Source: Mucilaginibacter psychrotolerans | GTDB lineage: Bacteria; Bacteroidota; Bacteroidia; Sphingobacteriales; Sphingobacteriaceae | Direction: 5' to 3' | Length of the DNA: 61,675 nt | Assembly: GCF_004519315.1 (NCBI RefSeq) | Contig: NZ_SOZE01000033.1 | Location: 1 to 61,675 of the forward strand | Shown: positions 25,326-33,246 of the stretch, in pieces | How the letters are laid out: each line of letters starts with the position of its first letter | Numbering within the stretch: position 1 is the first letter of the stretch | The notes under the pieces: model-generated | What the model saw: the letters and a program-made list of their open reading frames with translations, nothing else | Told to the model about the DNA's origin: nothing | The model's database searches: none | Program-made: the position numbers and the translations under genes

Positions 25326-26381
25326 TTATTTCTTCGCCGCCTTTTTCGGAGCCGCCGCTTTCTTCGGCTTCGGCTCCTCTATGGTTGCAACAGTAACGTC
25401 TTCCGCCTTAGCTGCTTTGGCGGCCGCTACCAACGGTTTACCGTTTACACCGGTGCGCACATATTCGCCCCAGGTAAGGTTGTCGCGGTCGTCTTTTTGA
25501 GCTTTGGCGCGCTCAATAGCGTAGCTTGCTGCGGTTTCTACCACCCATTCAAAGTTATCCTGGCCAACGCTGGTTACTTCGGCATCGGGCGCTGGGTTGC
25601 AGAAGTCTATCGCATAAGGGATGCCATCGCGTACGGCAAACTCTACCGTATTGAAATCGTATCCCAGGTATTGGTTCAGTTGTAAAACGTATTTGGTAAT
25701 GGTATCCAGCAGGGCTTTTGCGGCCGGTGCTTTACCGTGTTCGTAACGCAGGTGATGCGGGTTGCGGGGCTCGTATTGCATAATGCGCACATGTTTGCCG
25801 CCAATGCAATAACAACGGAAGTAATCATCAAAAATAATTTCTTCCTGCAGCAGCATTACCAGCTGTTTGGTTTGTGCGAATTTCTCCCAAAGGTCTTCCT
25901 TGTCGCTAATTTTGTAAACATCGCGCCAGCCGCCACCGTCGAAGGGTTTCATATACGCCGGGAAGCCAACGTAGTCAAATATCGCATCCCAATCCAGCGG
26001 GAAGGCCAGGTTACGGAAGGAGCGGTCGGTAGTACTGTCCGGGTGGTCTTTAGAGGGTAGCAGCACAGTTTTGGGTACCGGTACGCCAAGCTTTACAGCG
26101 AGGGCATTGTTAAAAAATTTCTCATCGGCGCTCCACCAGAAGGGGTTATTGATAACTGCTGTGCCGGTAATAGCGGCGTTTTTGAGCGATGCGCGATAAA
26201 AGGGCACATCCTGCGAAATACGGTCGACAATTACAGAATAGCCCAGCGGCTCGCCCTGCAGCATTTTATCAATGCGTACAAATTCTGCAGAGATATTTTT
26301 CTCTGCCTTTTCGTTTATCTTATCTACAAATGCCTGCGGAAATGAATTTTCCTGTCCGAATAAGATGCCTATTTTTTTCAT
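25326..26381 (-). CDS. ATP-grasp ligase (RimK-like) with Lys/Ala-rich tail
   Basis: The 351-residue protein is a full ATP-grasp enzyme: FPAYMKPFDGGGWRDVY (ATP-lysine and glycine loop), VMLLQEEI, and FAVRDGIPYAIDFCNP, where the acidic and Asn residues bind Mg-ATP. It resembles RimK/glutathione-synthetase-like ligases that couple a carboxylate to an amine. The last 30 residues are low-complexity (EEPKPKKAAAPKKAAKK), like the basic tails of nucleic-acid-binding proteins and unusual for this family. It belongs to the amidoligase series, 99 bp downstream of an esterase gene. Confidence 0.9.
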   Translation of the reverse strand: MKKIGILFGQENSFPQAFVDKINEKAEKNISAEFVRIDKMLQGEPLGYSVIVDRISQDVPFYRASLKNAAITGTAVINNPFWWSADEKFFNNALAVKLGVPVPKTVLLPSKDHPDSTTDRSFRNLAFPLDWDAIFDYVGFPAYMKPFDGGGWRDVYKISDKEDLWEKFAQTKQLVMLLQEEIIFDDYFRCYCIGGKHVRIMQYEPRNPHHLRYEHGKAPAAKALLDTITKYVLQLNQYLGYDFNTVEFAVRDGIPYAIDFCNPAPDAEVTSVGQDNFEWVVETAASYAIERAKAQKDDRDNLTWGEYVRTGVNGKPLVAAAKAAKAEDVTVATIEEPKPKKAAAPKKAAKK

Positions 26382-26480
26382 GTTGGTAGTATGTAGTTAA
26401 AATCCTAAAATCTAATTTCTAAATCCTAAAAGGCAAGGTAAAGTTATTCTTCCTAACCTCTAGTCTCCAGCCTCTAATCT

Positions 26481-27188
26481 CTACTTTATCGTGCTCAAAT
26501 AATGCGGAAACATCTCCCGCCAAATCGGCCAATCGTGGTTAGCAAAAGGGCGTATATCCAGCCAGTGGTTAACGTTCTTCGCCTTCAATATATTCGACAT
26601 TTCGATGTTATACCCTTTGCACATATCATGTTCAGATGTGCCTAAAATAATGTTCATCCGCCAAAGCCATTCGTTATTGCTGCCCGGCACAAAATCAACG
26701 GGGTTGTTGTAATAAACGTTATCATCGTGGTGTCCATCGGTAAACATCTTGATATCGAAGGCGCCGCCCATGGTAAACAGGTGAGCAACTTTTTCTGGGT
26801 GCTTAAAGGCAAAGTTTGCTGCATGGTAGCCGCCAAAGCTGCAACCGGCTACGGCAACGCGGCCCACACCTGTTTCGTGCTGCGCCCATGGAACCAATTC
26901 GTCGGTCAGCATCTTATCGTACCATGCGTAATTGCGGGTGCGGTCGGCGGCGTGTATGCCTTTATCGTACCAGCTGCGGTCGTCGATAGTATCGGGGCAG
27001 TAGATCTTTACCAGGCCTTCATCCACAAACCAGCGCGCAGCATCTATCAGCCCAAAATCTTTATTCTGGTGGAACCGACCTTTGGTGGTGGGGAACAGAA
27101 TGACGGGGTAACCCCGGTCGCCAAACACCAGCATTTCCAGGTCGAGATTCAGGTTGGGCGAATGCCAGCGGTGGTATTGTTCTATCAA
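26481..27188 (-). CDS. Putative esterase, alpha/beta hydrolase (esterase D/Fes-like)
   Basis: The 235-residue cytoplasmic protein is an alpha/beta hydrolase of the putative-esterase type: nucleophile elbow AGCSFGGYHA (Ser in GCSFGG) and a C-terminal FANHDWPIW with the likely His. There is no signal peptide. It is the first gene of the minus-strand amidoligase series and is divergent from a second, distinct esterase at 27320, so both may be expressed from the 131-bp gap. A role in hydrolysing or transferring an ester or thioester intermediate of the product is inferred. Confidence 0.87.
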   Translation of the reverse strand: MIEQYHRWHSPNLNLDLEMLVFGDRGYPVILFPTTKGRFHQNKDFGLIDAARWFVDEGLVKIYCPDTIDDRSWYDKGIHAADRTRNYAWYDKMLTDELVPWAQHETGVGRVAVAGCSFGGYHAANFAFKHPEKVAHLFTMGGAFDIKMFTDGHHDDNVYYNNPVDFVPGSNNEWLWRMNIILGTSEHDMCKGYNIEMSNILKAKNVNHWLDIRPFANHDWPIWREMFPHYLSTIK

Positions 27189-27287
27189 GGCAGTACGTTT
27201 AAGAATGGTAAGTTAGCAGTATAGTGCGTAAATGTCAACAGCGCGCCAAATAATTCTGTTTTAGCTAATTTAATAAAATCATAGCCG

Positions 27288-27295
27288 TACTTTTG
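27288..27295 (+). promoter_or_regulatory. Bacteroidota -7 box upstream of divergent esterase
   Basis: TACTTTTG matches TAnnTTTG and lies 25 bp before the ATG at 27320. A good TTTG -33 box is not evident at the right spacing, so this is a moderate prediction. Confidence 0.4.
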
Positions 27296-27319
27296 TTCCC
27301 TTTATTTTATTAATTTGAC

Positions 27320-28132
27320 ATGTACACGTTTAGTACAACTATTGCAATGGCCATAACTACACAGGAACTCCTCATCAAATCAACCGTACTCGAACGCGAA
27401 GTTACCTGTACCCTGTTATTGCCCGATAACGCCGGGATAGAACCCCTGCACCTTTTGTTACTAAACGATGGGCAGGAACTGGAAAACCTGAAGCTTATAG
27501 ATACTTTAGAAAACCTTTACGACCGCAATTGCTTGAGGCCGGTCCTCACCGTTGCTATACACGCCGGCGAGGACCGCATACAGGAATATGGCATTGCCGG
27601 CAAACCCGATTATAAAAACCGCGGTAGCAAAGCCGATTTGTACACGCAGTTTATCACCGCAGAATTATTGCCCGAGATACACAAAGTCACCGACATCGAC
27701 CATTTCGAAAGTACCGCATTCGCAGGATTTTCGCTGGGTGGCCTAACGGCGATGGATATTGCCTGGAACCACCCGGAGCTGTTTGATAAAGTGGGCGCTT
27801 TCTCCGCCTCTTTTTGGTGGAGGAGCAAGGACCTGACCAAAGGCTACACCGAAGCCGACCGTATTATGCACAGCCAGCTAAAAAACAGCGATGCTAAACC
27901 GGCATTAAAGTTCTGGCTGCAAACCGGTACCAAAGACGAAACCGCCGACAGGAATAAAAACGGCATCATCGATTCTATAGACGATACCATCGATATTATC
28001 AAAGAGCTGGAAAAGAAGGGCTACACCCGCCCTGCGGATATCCAATACCTGGAAGTAGTAGGCGGCAGCCACGATACCGAAACCTGGGGCAAAGCCATAC
28101 CTAAGTTTTTGCAATGGGCGTTTGGGAAATAG
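27320..28132 (+). CDS. Putative esterase, alpha/beta hydrolase-fold
   Basis: The 270-residue protein is a cytoplasmic esterase-family (Fes/IroE-like) hydrolase: nucleophile FAGFSLGGLTA, LWLQTGTKDE-like segment with the acid, and VVGGSHDTETW with the His. The ATG at 27320 is used; an alternative at 27347 (MAITTQELL) would remove nine residues and cannot be excluded. It is divergent from the amidoligase series and, being of the same broad hydrolase class as the first gene of that series, probably belongs to it. Confidence 0.87.
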   Translation: MYTFSTTIAMAITTQELLIKSTVLEREVTCTLLLPDNAGIEPLHLLLLNDGQELENLKLIDTLENLYDRNCLRPVLTVAIHAGEDRIQEYGIAGKPDYKNRGSKADLYTQFITAELLPEIHKVTDIDHFESTAFAGFSLGGLTAMDIAWNHPELFDKVGAFSASFWWRSKDLTKGYTEADRIMHSQLKNSDAKPALKFWLQTGTKDETADRNKNGIIDSIDDTIDIIKELEKKGYTRPADIQYLEVVGGSHDTETWGKAIPKFLQWAFGK

Positions 28133-28229
28133 GGAATGATTTGTGCAGGTTATATTTTAATAGTGATGCTTGTAAATATATCCTGCAAATTTTCGTTATA
28201 TTTGTTATAAGGCTATAACACTCATTCAA

Positions 28230-28391
28230 ATGAAAGAGCAAACAAAAGACAAACAGCAGCTTATTAAAGAGAAGTTTGGTATTAAACTAATACTAAATGA
28301 TGAACTTAACAAGTATTCAGGGCCGGAGTATGCACCAGAAAAGCTAAAAAAGATCGAGCAAAGGTTTGCTAAACAACCTACTCATAAGTAA
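28230..28391 (+). CDS. Small hypothetical protein, 53 residues
   Basis: The frame MKEQTKDKQQLIKEKFG encodes a charged, mostly helical 53-residue protein with no signal or membrane segment. Its stop codon ends exactly one base before the stop of the convergent DUF6934-like gene. Small charged partners next to DUF6934-type proteins suggest an accessory or toxin-antitoxin-like pair, but this is not shown by the sequence. Confidence 0.5.
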   Translation: MKEQTKDKQQLIKEKFGIKLILNDELNKYSGPEYAPEKLKKIEQRFAKQPTHK

Positions 28392-28850
28392 TCATTTCTT
28401 TCCGATGAGAAAGCCTGAATAATAATATTTGCTTTTATCGTAGGGTTCAAATTCGCCTTGGTTTGCATGGTTCAACTTCCCATAAATATTAAAAGTTTCT
28501 ATAAGGTCCTCGTATCCGTAGTTGATTGCCCGCTGATATAACAACGTTCTTCTATAGTCGCTACCTGTTATATACACATCGTATCCGGGGTGCTCCTCCA
28601 TAAAAACATAAACAATAATGGCTACTGTAGCTAAAAGCTTATTACGGTCGCCGTTATTTGTGGTACTTTCATAATCAAAACTATTGTCAGGCAAAAGCGT
28701 GCCTAAAGCCAAATTGTAGGTATTGCCTCTCGATTGCAGCTTATCAAACCTTACAATTTTAGTCAAATTTCCATGCCTACCCTGGCTAACGAATGTGAAA
28801 CTCAAATAATCGGCGGCGGTTTGTATTTCGGTATAACGTTCCTCGTTCAT
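28392..28850 (-). CDS. DUF6934-like hypothetical protein
   Basis: The 152-residue protein has a beta-rich N-terminal half and RNKLLATVAIIVYVFMEEHP followed by DVYITGSDYRRTLLYQRAI, a pattern I associate with Bacteroidota proteins annotated DUF6934. The family function is unknown. No signal peptide or catalytic motif is evident. It is convergent with a 53-residue ORF, their stop codons abutting. Confidence 0.72.
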   Translation of the reverse strand: MNEERYTEIQTAADYLSFTFVSQGRHGNLTKIVRFDKLQSRGNTYNLALGTLLPDNSFDYESTTNNGDRNKLLATVAIIVYVFMEEHPGYDVYITGSDYRRTLLYQRAINYGYEDLIETFNIYGKLNHANQGEFEPYDKSKYYYSGFLIGKK

Positions 28851-28991
28851 TATGGTAAAACTAATTAAAGGGCGTTACAAGAATAGCGGATAAGATTTTA
28901 TTTGTAGACAAGTGGGCCACAAAAATTATTATGTGTTACCTTTCAAGTTTGCCGGTAAAATCTTTTAGCCCCTCATTCGTCTGCGTAATAT

Positions 28992-29456
28992 ATGTACAAC
29001 CTAATTCTTCCGCTGCATTCGCTGGTGCGCTGGCTGGTGCTTATCAGCTTGCTGGCGGCTATCTTCCGCTCTTACCAGGGCTGGCTGGGCCGAAAGGCGT
29101 ATAGTAAATTTGATGAGCGGCTAAGAGTCGTCACCGTTACCATTTTACACATCCAGTTTGTATTGGGCCTTTGGCTATACGCTATCAGCCCCATAACAAC
29201 CTGGTTCATCCATCATTTTAGCGAAGGGGTGCGCATGCGCGAAATCCGTTTCTTCGGAATGGAGCATATTACCATGATGACAATTGCCGTGATGCTCATT
29301 ACCATCGGGGCTTCAAAAGCAAAGCGGCAAATTGGCGACGTTAATAAATTCCGTACACAGGCTATCTGGTTTACCATCGGTTTGCTGGTCATTTTAAGTT
29401 CTATCCCATGGGCGTTTTCCCCGTTGGTACACAGGCCCTGGTTGAGGGCTTTTTAA
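28992..29456 (+). CDS. Four-helix integral membrane protein (cytochrome-b-like)
   Basis: The 154-residue protein has four hydrophobic segments (about 8-28, 48-68, 88-108, 122-142) and conserved-looking histidines (His9, His53, His91 in FFGMEHITMM) that could bind haem, as in small cytochrome b561-like proteins. The family is not certain. It lies 86 bp upstream of a TetR gene on the same strand but has no matching operator of its own. Confidence 0.7.
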   Translation: MYNLILPLHSLVRWLVLISLLAAIFRSYQGWLGRKAYSKFDERLRVVTVTILHIQFVLGLWLYAISPITTWFIHHFSEGVRMREIRFFGMEHITMMTIAVMLITIGASKAKRQIGDVNKFRTQAIWFTIGLLVILSSIPWAFSPLVHRPWLRAF

Positions 29457-29505
29457 CCGGCTGATCCATGGATAATTGAGGTTTTAAAAATACTATTTGT
29501 TTTTT

Positions 29506-29518
29506 TGAACAATGTTCA
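29506..29518. promoter_or_regulatory. TetR operator candidate, site 1 (TGAACAATGTTCA)
   Basis: The palindrome TGAAC-AAT-GTTCA lies 25 bp before the TetR start codon. A second site with the same arms, TGAAC-ATA-GTTCA, lies at 30181 before the next gene. Two matching sites bracketing the regulator gene make autoregulation and control of the downstream gene a good prediction. Confidence 0.65.
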
Positions 29519-29542
29519 TTTTATTTGCACGCAGATAAGCAA

Positions 29543-30160
29543 ATGAGCACCGCCGACCGTAAAGTAAAAGAGAAGGAACAGTTAAAGACGCTGATATTAG
29601 ACAGCGCCAGAAAACTGTTTGTGGAAAAAGGCGTAGCGCAAACTACCATCCGCAGCATTGCGCAGCACATTGATTACAGTGTGGGCACGGTGTACGTTTA
29701 TTTTAAAGATAAGAACGCCATCCTCAACGAACTGCATACCCAAGGATTTGCACAGTTAAGCAGTTTTTTTGAAGTACCGCGGCATGTGGAAGACCCCATG
29801 GAGCGCCTGATAGCCATGGGGCGGCTATACATCAAATTCGCTTTGGAAAACCCCGACATGTACGAATTGATGTTCACCTTAAAAGCGCCCATGGACGTAT
29901 TGAGTGCTGCCGACGAGGAGGAATGGAAGGAAGGAACCAATGCTTTTGCATTTTTAAAATCTACCGTAGAACAGTGCATCAGTCAGCAGCATTTTAAAGG
30001 GCACCAGCCCGAACCACTTACCTTTATGATCTGGAGCCTGGTACATGGCATGTGCAGCCTGCACATCAGCAACCGCACTACTGGCGTTCGCCTGCAAAAT
30101 GCCGAACATATTGTAGCAGCCGGGTTTGAAGAGTTTGTAACGATCTTAAAGAAAGAATAG
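29543..30160 (+). CDS. TetR/AcrR-family transcriptional regulator
   Basis: The 205-residue repressor-type protein starts at the ATG giving MSTADRKVKEKEQ (an upstream TTG is in frame but sits within the promoter). The HTH TTIRSIAQHIDYSVGTVYVY lies near residues 32-51, followed by FKDKNAIL and a helical ligand domain. It is flanked by two copies of TGAACAnnGTTCA, one before its own gene and one before the membrane-protein gene at 30251, which is therefore its probable target. The inducer is unknown. Confidence 0.92.
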   Translation: MSTADRKVKEKEQLKTLILDSARKLFVEKGVAQTTIRSIAQHIDYSVGTVYVYFKDKNAILNELHTQGFAQLSSFFEVPRHVEDPMERLIAMGRLYIKFALENPDMYELMFTLKAPMDVLSAADEEEWKEGTNAFAFLKSTVEQCISQQHFKGHQPEPLTFMIWSLVHGMCSLHISNRTTGVRLQNAEHIVAAGFEEFVTILKKE

Positions 30161-30180
30161 CTATTTTTTTGCCTTTTTAA

Positions 30181-30193
30181 TGAACATAGTTCA
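30181..30193. promoter_or_regulatory. TetR operator candidate, site 2 (TGAACATAGTTCA)
   Basis: The same 5-base arms as site 1 with a three-base spacer, 58 bp before the ATG of the membrane-protein gene, in an AT-rich promoter-like stretch. Confidence 0.65.
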
Positions 30194-30250
30194 AATATTA
30201 AACAATGATTAATTCATCAATAAAACTTATAACAAATTAAAATTAAAACC

Positions 30251-31018
30251 ATGAACGCATTTTTAACAACTTTAAAATTAAGGAACGAACCGATGTTCTA
30301 TTTCGGATTAGTATGCCTGCTTAGCGCCCTGATTTTTTTATTGGCAGCAGGTTTTAGCCGGGTGCAGATTACCGGCACCAATGCCTGGTTTAAACCTACC
30401 AAGTTTGCCCTGTCTATCGGCGTTTTATGCTGGACCATGGGCTGGTTGATGTATGATCTTAACCTTCCGCGCCAGGTAAGTATTTATAATTGGGTTACCA
30501 TTATCCTCTTAGGGTTCGAACTGGTTTATATCGCCTTGCAGGCAGCGCGCGGGCAGCTATCGCACTTTAACCACAGCACGCCCTTGTATGCGGCTCTTTA
30601 CGCTTTTATGGGCCTTGCAGCTACGGCAGTTACCCTGCATACTGCATATATCGGAATCTTGTTCTGCACACGGTCGTTCCCGCAACTGCCAGATTATTAC
30701 CTGCTCAGTATCCGGCTGGGTATCTTCTTGTTCGTTATCTTCGCACTGGAGGGTGCGGTAATGGGTGCCCGGAACGCCCACACCATAGACGGGCCGGATG
30801 GTAGCGGCGGCCTCCCCTTCCTCAACTGGAGCCGCCGGTTTGGCGATCCGCGCATTGCCCACTTCATCGGCATGCACGCCTTGCAGTTACTACCCCTGCT
30901 GGCCTTTTACCTGCTTAAAGATGTAAAGCTTACGTGGTTCGCGGCCCTCGTGTATGGCGCAATAGCGGTTTTAGTGCTTGCGCAGGCATTAAACGGGAGG
31001 CCGTTGGTGAGGGGTTGA
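30251..31018 (+). CDS. Integral membrane protein under TetR control
   Basis: The 255-residue protein has about seven hydrophobic segments, an NAWFKPTKFALSIG loop after the first helix and an NWSRRFGDPRIAHFIGMHALQ loop region before the sixth. I do not recognise a transporter family; similar Bacteroidota proteins are annotated hypothetical. The placement directly behind a TetR gene with a shared operator implies inducible expression, often seen for efflux or envelope-stress proteins. Confidence 0.8.
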   Translation: MNAFLTTLKLRNEPMFYFGLVCLLSALIFLLAAGFSRVQITGTNAWFKPTKFALSIGVLCWTMGWLMYDLNLPRQVSIYNWVTIILLGFELVYIALQAARGQLSHFNHSTPLYAALYAFMGLAATAVTLHTAYIGILFCTRSFPQLPDYYLLSIRLGIFLFVIFALEGAVMGARNAHTIDGPDGSGGLPFLNWSRRFGDPRIAHFIGMHALQLLPLLAFYLLKDVKLTWFAALVYGAIAVLVLAQALNGRPLVRG

Positions 31019-31207
31019 TGCGGCCAGTAGCTAACGCAGTGGTAACAAACGCCATACCCATAAAAACAACAAAATCTTTTGACGATATACAATAAAATCA
31101 CTGTCAATAACTTTGATTTTTGATAATCAAACCGTTAATCATCCACATCCACCTATGTTACCCAACAATTAACTCTCCATCAAACAATTGTAAAAAGCAT
31201 TACGTAC

Positions 31208-31238
31208 TTTCAATTGCGGTTTATTAACCGTATCTTTG
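31208..31238 (+). promoter_or_regulatory. typA promoter
   Basis: TTTC at 31208-31211 and TATCTTTG at 31231-31238 with 19-bp spacing match the Bacteroidota consensus with one mismatch, giving a leader of about 18 nt before the typA ATG. Confidence 0.6.
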
Positions 31239-31262
31239 CGCCAAATTTAGAAGGGCATTTTC

Positions 31263-33074
31263 ATGCAAAAAATAAGAAATATAGCGATCATCGCACACGT
31301 TGACCACGGTAAAACCACATTGGTTGACAAGATTTTACACAGCTGCGCCATCTTCCGCGAAGGACAAGAGACAGGCGAACTGATCTTAGACAACAATGAC
31401 CTGGAGCGCGAGCGTGGTATCACCATCGTATCGAAAAACGTTTCGGTTATGTACAAAGATGTTAAGATCAACATCATCGATACCCCTGGTCACGCCGACT
31501 TTGGCGGCGAGGTTGAACGTGTATTGAAAATGGCTGATGGTGTTTTATTATTATGCGATGCATTTGAAGGCGCTATGCCTCAAACCCGCTTTGTAACCCA
31601 AAAGGCTTTGGCTTTAGGCCTTAAACCTATTGTGGTTGTAAACAAAGTGGATAAAGAAAACTGCCGCCCCGAAGAAGTTTACGAACAGATATTTGAATTG
31701 TTCTTCAACCTTGAAGCTACCGAAGACCAACTGGATTTCCCGGTTATCTACGGTTCATCTAAACAAGGCTGGATGAGCACCGACTATAAAAAACCTACAG
31801 AAGATATCTTCCCGTTGATGGATGCAATTTTGGCAAACATCCCGCCCGCACCAATCAACGAAGGTACTTTACAAATGCAGATCACCTCGTTAGATTACTC
31901 ATCTTTCGTAGGCCGTATAGCCATTGGCCGTGTTGCCCGTGGTACCATTAAAGAAAACATGCCGGTATCGTTGGTAAAACGCGATGGCAAAATTGTTAAA
32001 ACCCGCATTAAAGAGCTTTACACTTTCGAAGGTTTGGGTAAAGTAAAAGCCACATCGGTAGCGGCGGGCGATATTTGCGCTGTTGTGGGTATTGAAGGTT
32101 TCGACATTGGCGATACCATTGCCGATTTTGAAAACCCGGAACAACTGGCTGTTATTAAAATCGACGAGCCTACCATGAACATGTTGTTCACTATCAACAC
32201 CTCTCCTTTCTTCGGTAAAGAAGGTAAATTTGTAACATCACGCCACCTGCGAGATCGTTTGTACAAAGAGATGGAGAAAAACCTGGCACTGAAGATCGTT
32301 GAGACAGAGTCTCCGGATTCGTACCTTGTTTATGGCCGTGGTATCCTTCATTTATCAGTACTCATCGAGACCATGCGTCGCGAAGGTTACGAGTTGCAGG
32401 TAGGTCAGCCACAGGTTATCGTTAAAGAAATTGACGGTGTTAAATGCGAGCCGGTTGAAACCCTAATTGTTGATGTACCGGGCGAAGTTGCAGGTAAGGT
32501 TATCGAGCTGGTTACCCAGCGCAAAGGCGACTTGCTTATTATGGAGCCCAAAGGCGATTTACAACACTTAGAGTTCGATATCCCTGCACGTGGTATCATC
32601 GGCTTACGTAACAACGTATTAACCGCAACAGGTGGCGAGGCTATTATGGCTCACCGTTTTAAAGCATACGAGCCTTGGAAGGGTGTTATCCCAGGTCGTT
32701 TAAATGGTGTATTGGTATCTATGGATACCGGTAAAACTACCGCTTTCGCTATTGATAAACTGCAGGATCGTGGCCGTTTCTTTATCGATCCGGGTGTTGA
32801 TATTTACGAAGGACAGGTACTGGGCGAGCACATACGCGATAACGATTTGGTTATCAACTTAACCAAAGGCAAGCAGTTAACCAACATGCGTGCATCTGGT
32901 AGCGATACCAACGTGCGTATTGCACCTGCCATCAAATTCTCGTTGGAAGAATCGATGGAATACATCCAGGCCGACGAATACATTGAGGTAACCCCACAAA
33001 GTATCCGTATGCGTAAGATCTACCTGAACGAGAACGAACGCAGAATTAACGCTAAAAAATTCCAGGCTCAGTAA
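31263..33074 (+). CDS. typA: Ribosome-associated GTPase TypA/BipA
   Basis: The 603-residue translational GTPase has the EF-G-like G domain with AHVDHGKTTLVD (P loop), RERGITI (switch I), DTPGHADFGGEVER (switch II) and NKVDKENCRP (NKxD), followed by domains II, III, V and the TypA-specific C-terminal domain. TypA binds the ribosome and assists 50S assembly and growth under stress or cold. It is monocistronic with its own promoter and a strong terminator. Codon use is very biased toward highly expressed genes. Confidence 0.97.
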   Translation: MQKIRNIAIIAHVDHGKTTLVDKILHSCAIFREGQETGELILDNNDLERERGITIVSKNVSVMYKDVKINIIDTPGHADFGGEVERVLKMADGVLLLCDAFEGAMPQTRFVTQKALALGLKPIVVVNKVDKENCRPEEVYEQIFELFFNLEATEDQLDFPVIYGSSKQGWMSTDYKKPTEDIFPLMDAILANIPPAPINEGTLQMQITSLDYSSFVGRIAIGRVARGTIKENMPVSLVKRDGKIVKTRIKELYTFEGLGKVKATSVAAGDICAVVGIEGFDIGDTIADFENPEQLAVIKIDEPTMNMLFTINTSPFFGKEGKFVTSRHLRDRLYKEMEKNLALKIVETESPDSYLVYGRGILHLSVLIETMRREGYELQVGQPQVIVKEIDGVKCEPVETLIVDVPGEVAGKVIELVTQRKGDLLIMEPKGDLQHLEFDIPARGIIGLRNNVLTATGGEAIMAHRFKAYEPWKGVIPGRLNGVLVSMDTGKTTAFAIDKLQDRGRFFIDPGVDIYEGQVLGEHIRDNDLVINLTKGKQLTNMRASGSDTNVRIAPAIKFSLEESMEYIQADEYIEVTPQSIRMRKIYLNENERRINAKKFQAQ

Positions 33075-33081
33075 TTGGGGA

Positions 33082-33221
33082 ATGGTTAATGGTGAGTAGT
33101 TGATTAGGTTGACTATTTATTATATAGACACAGAAGAGGCCGTCAGCGATGATGGCCTCTTCGTTTTATAATCATTTGCCAAATACCCACCAATCAACCA
33201 CTCACCTAATTAACCATTCAC
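33082..33221. repeat. Inverted repeat enclosing the typA terminator (GTGAGTGGTTGAT family)
   Basis: GGTTAATGGTGAGTAGTTGA (33085-33104) and, beyond the terminator, CAATCAACCACTCACCTAAT (33191-33210) plus TTAACCATTCACC are inverted copies. The same words make the 9851-9920 repeat, showing a dispersed family. Confidence 0.7.
33133..33166 (+). terminator. typA terminator
   Basis: The stem GAAGAGGCC/GGCCTCTTC with a 12-base loop is followed by GTTTT. It lies inside the inverted repeat. Confidence 0.85.
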
Positions 33222-33246
33222 CTAAAACATTACCTTTGCGCAAACT

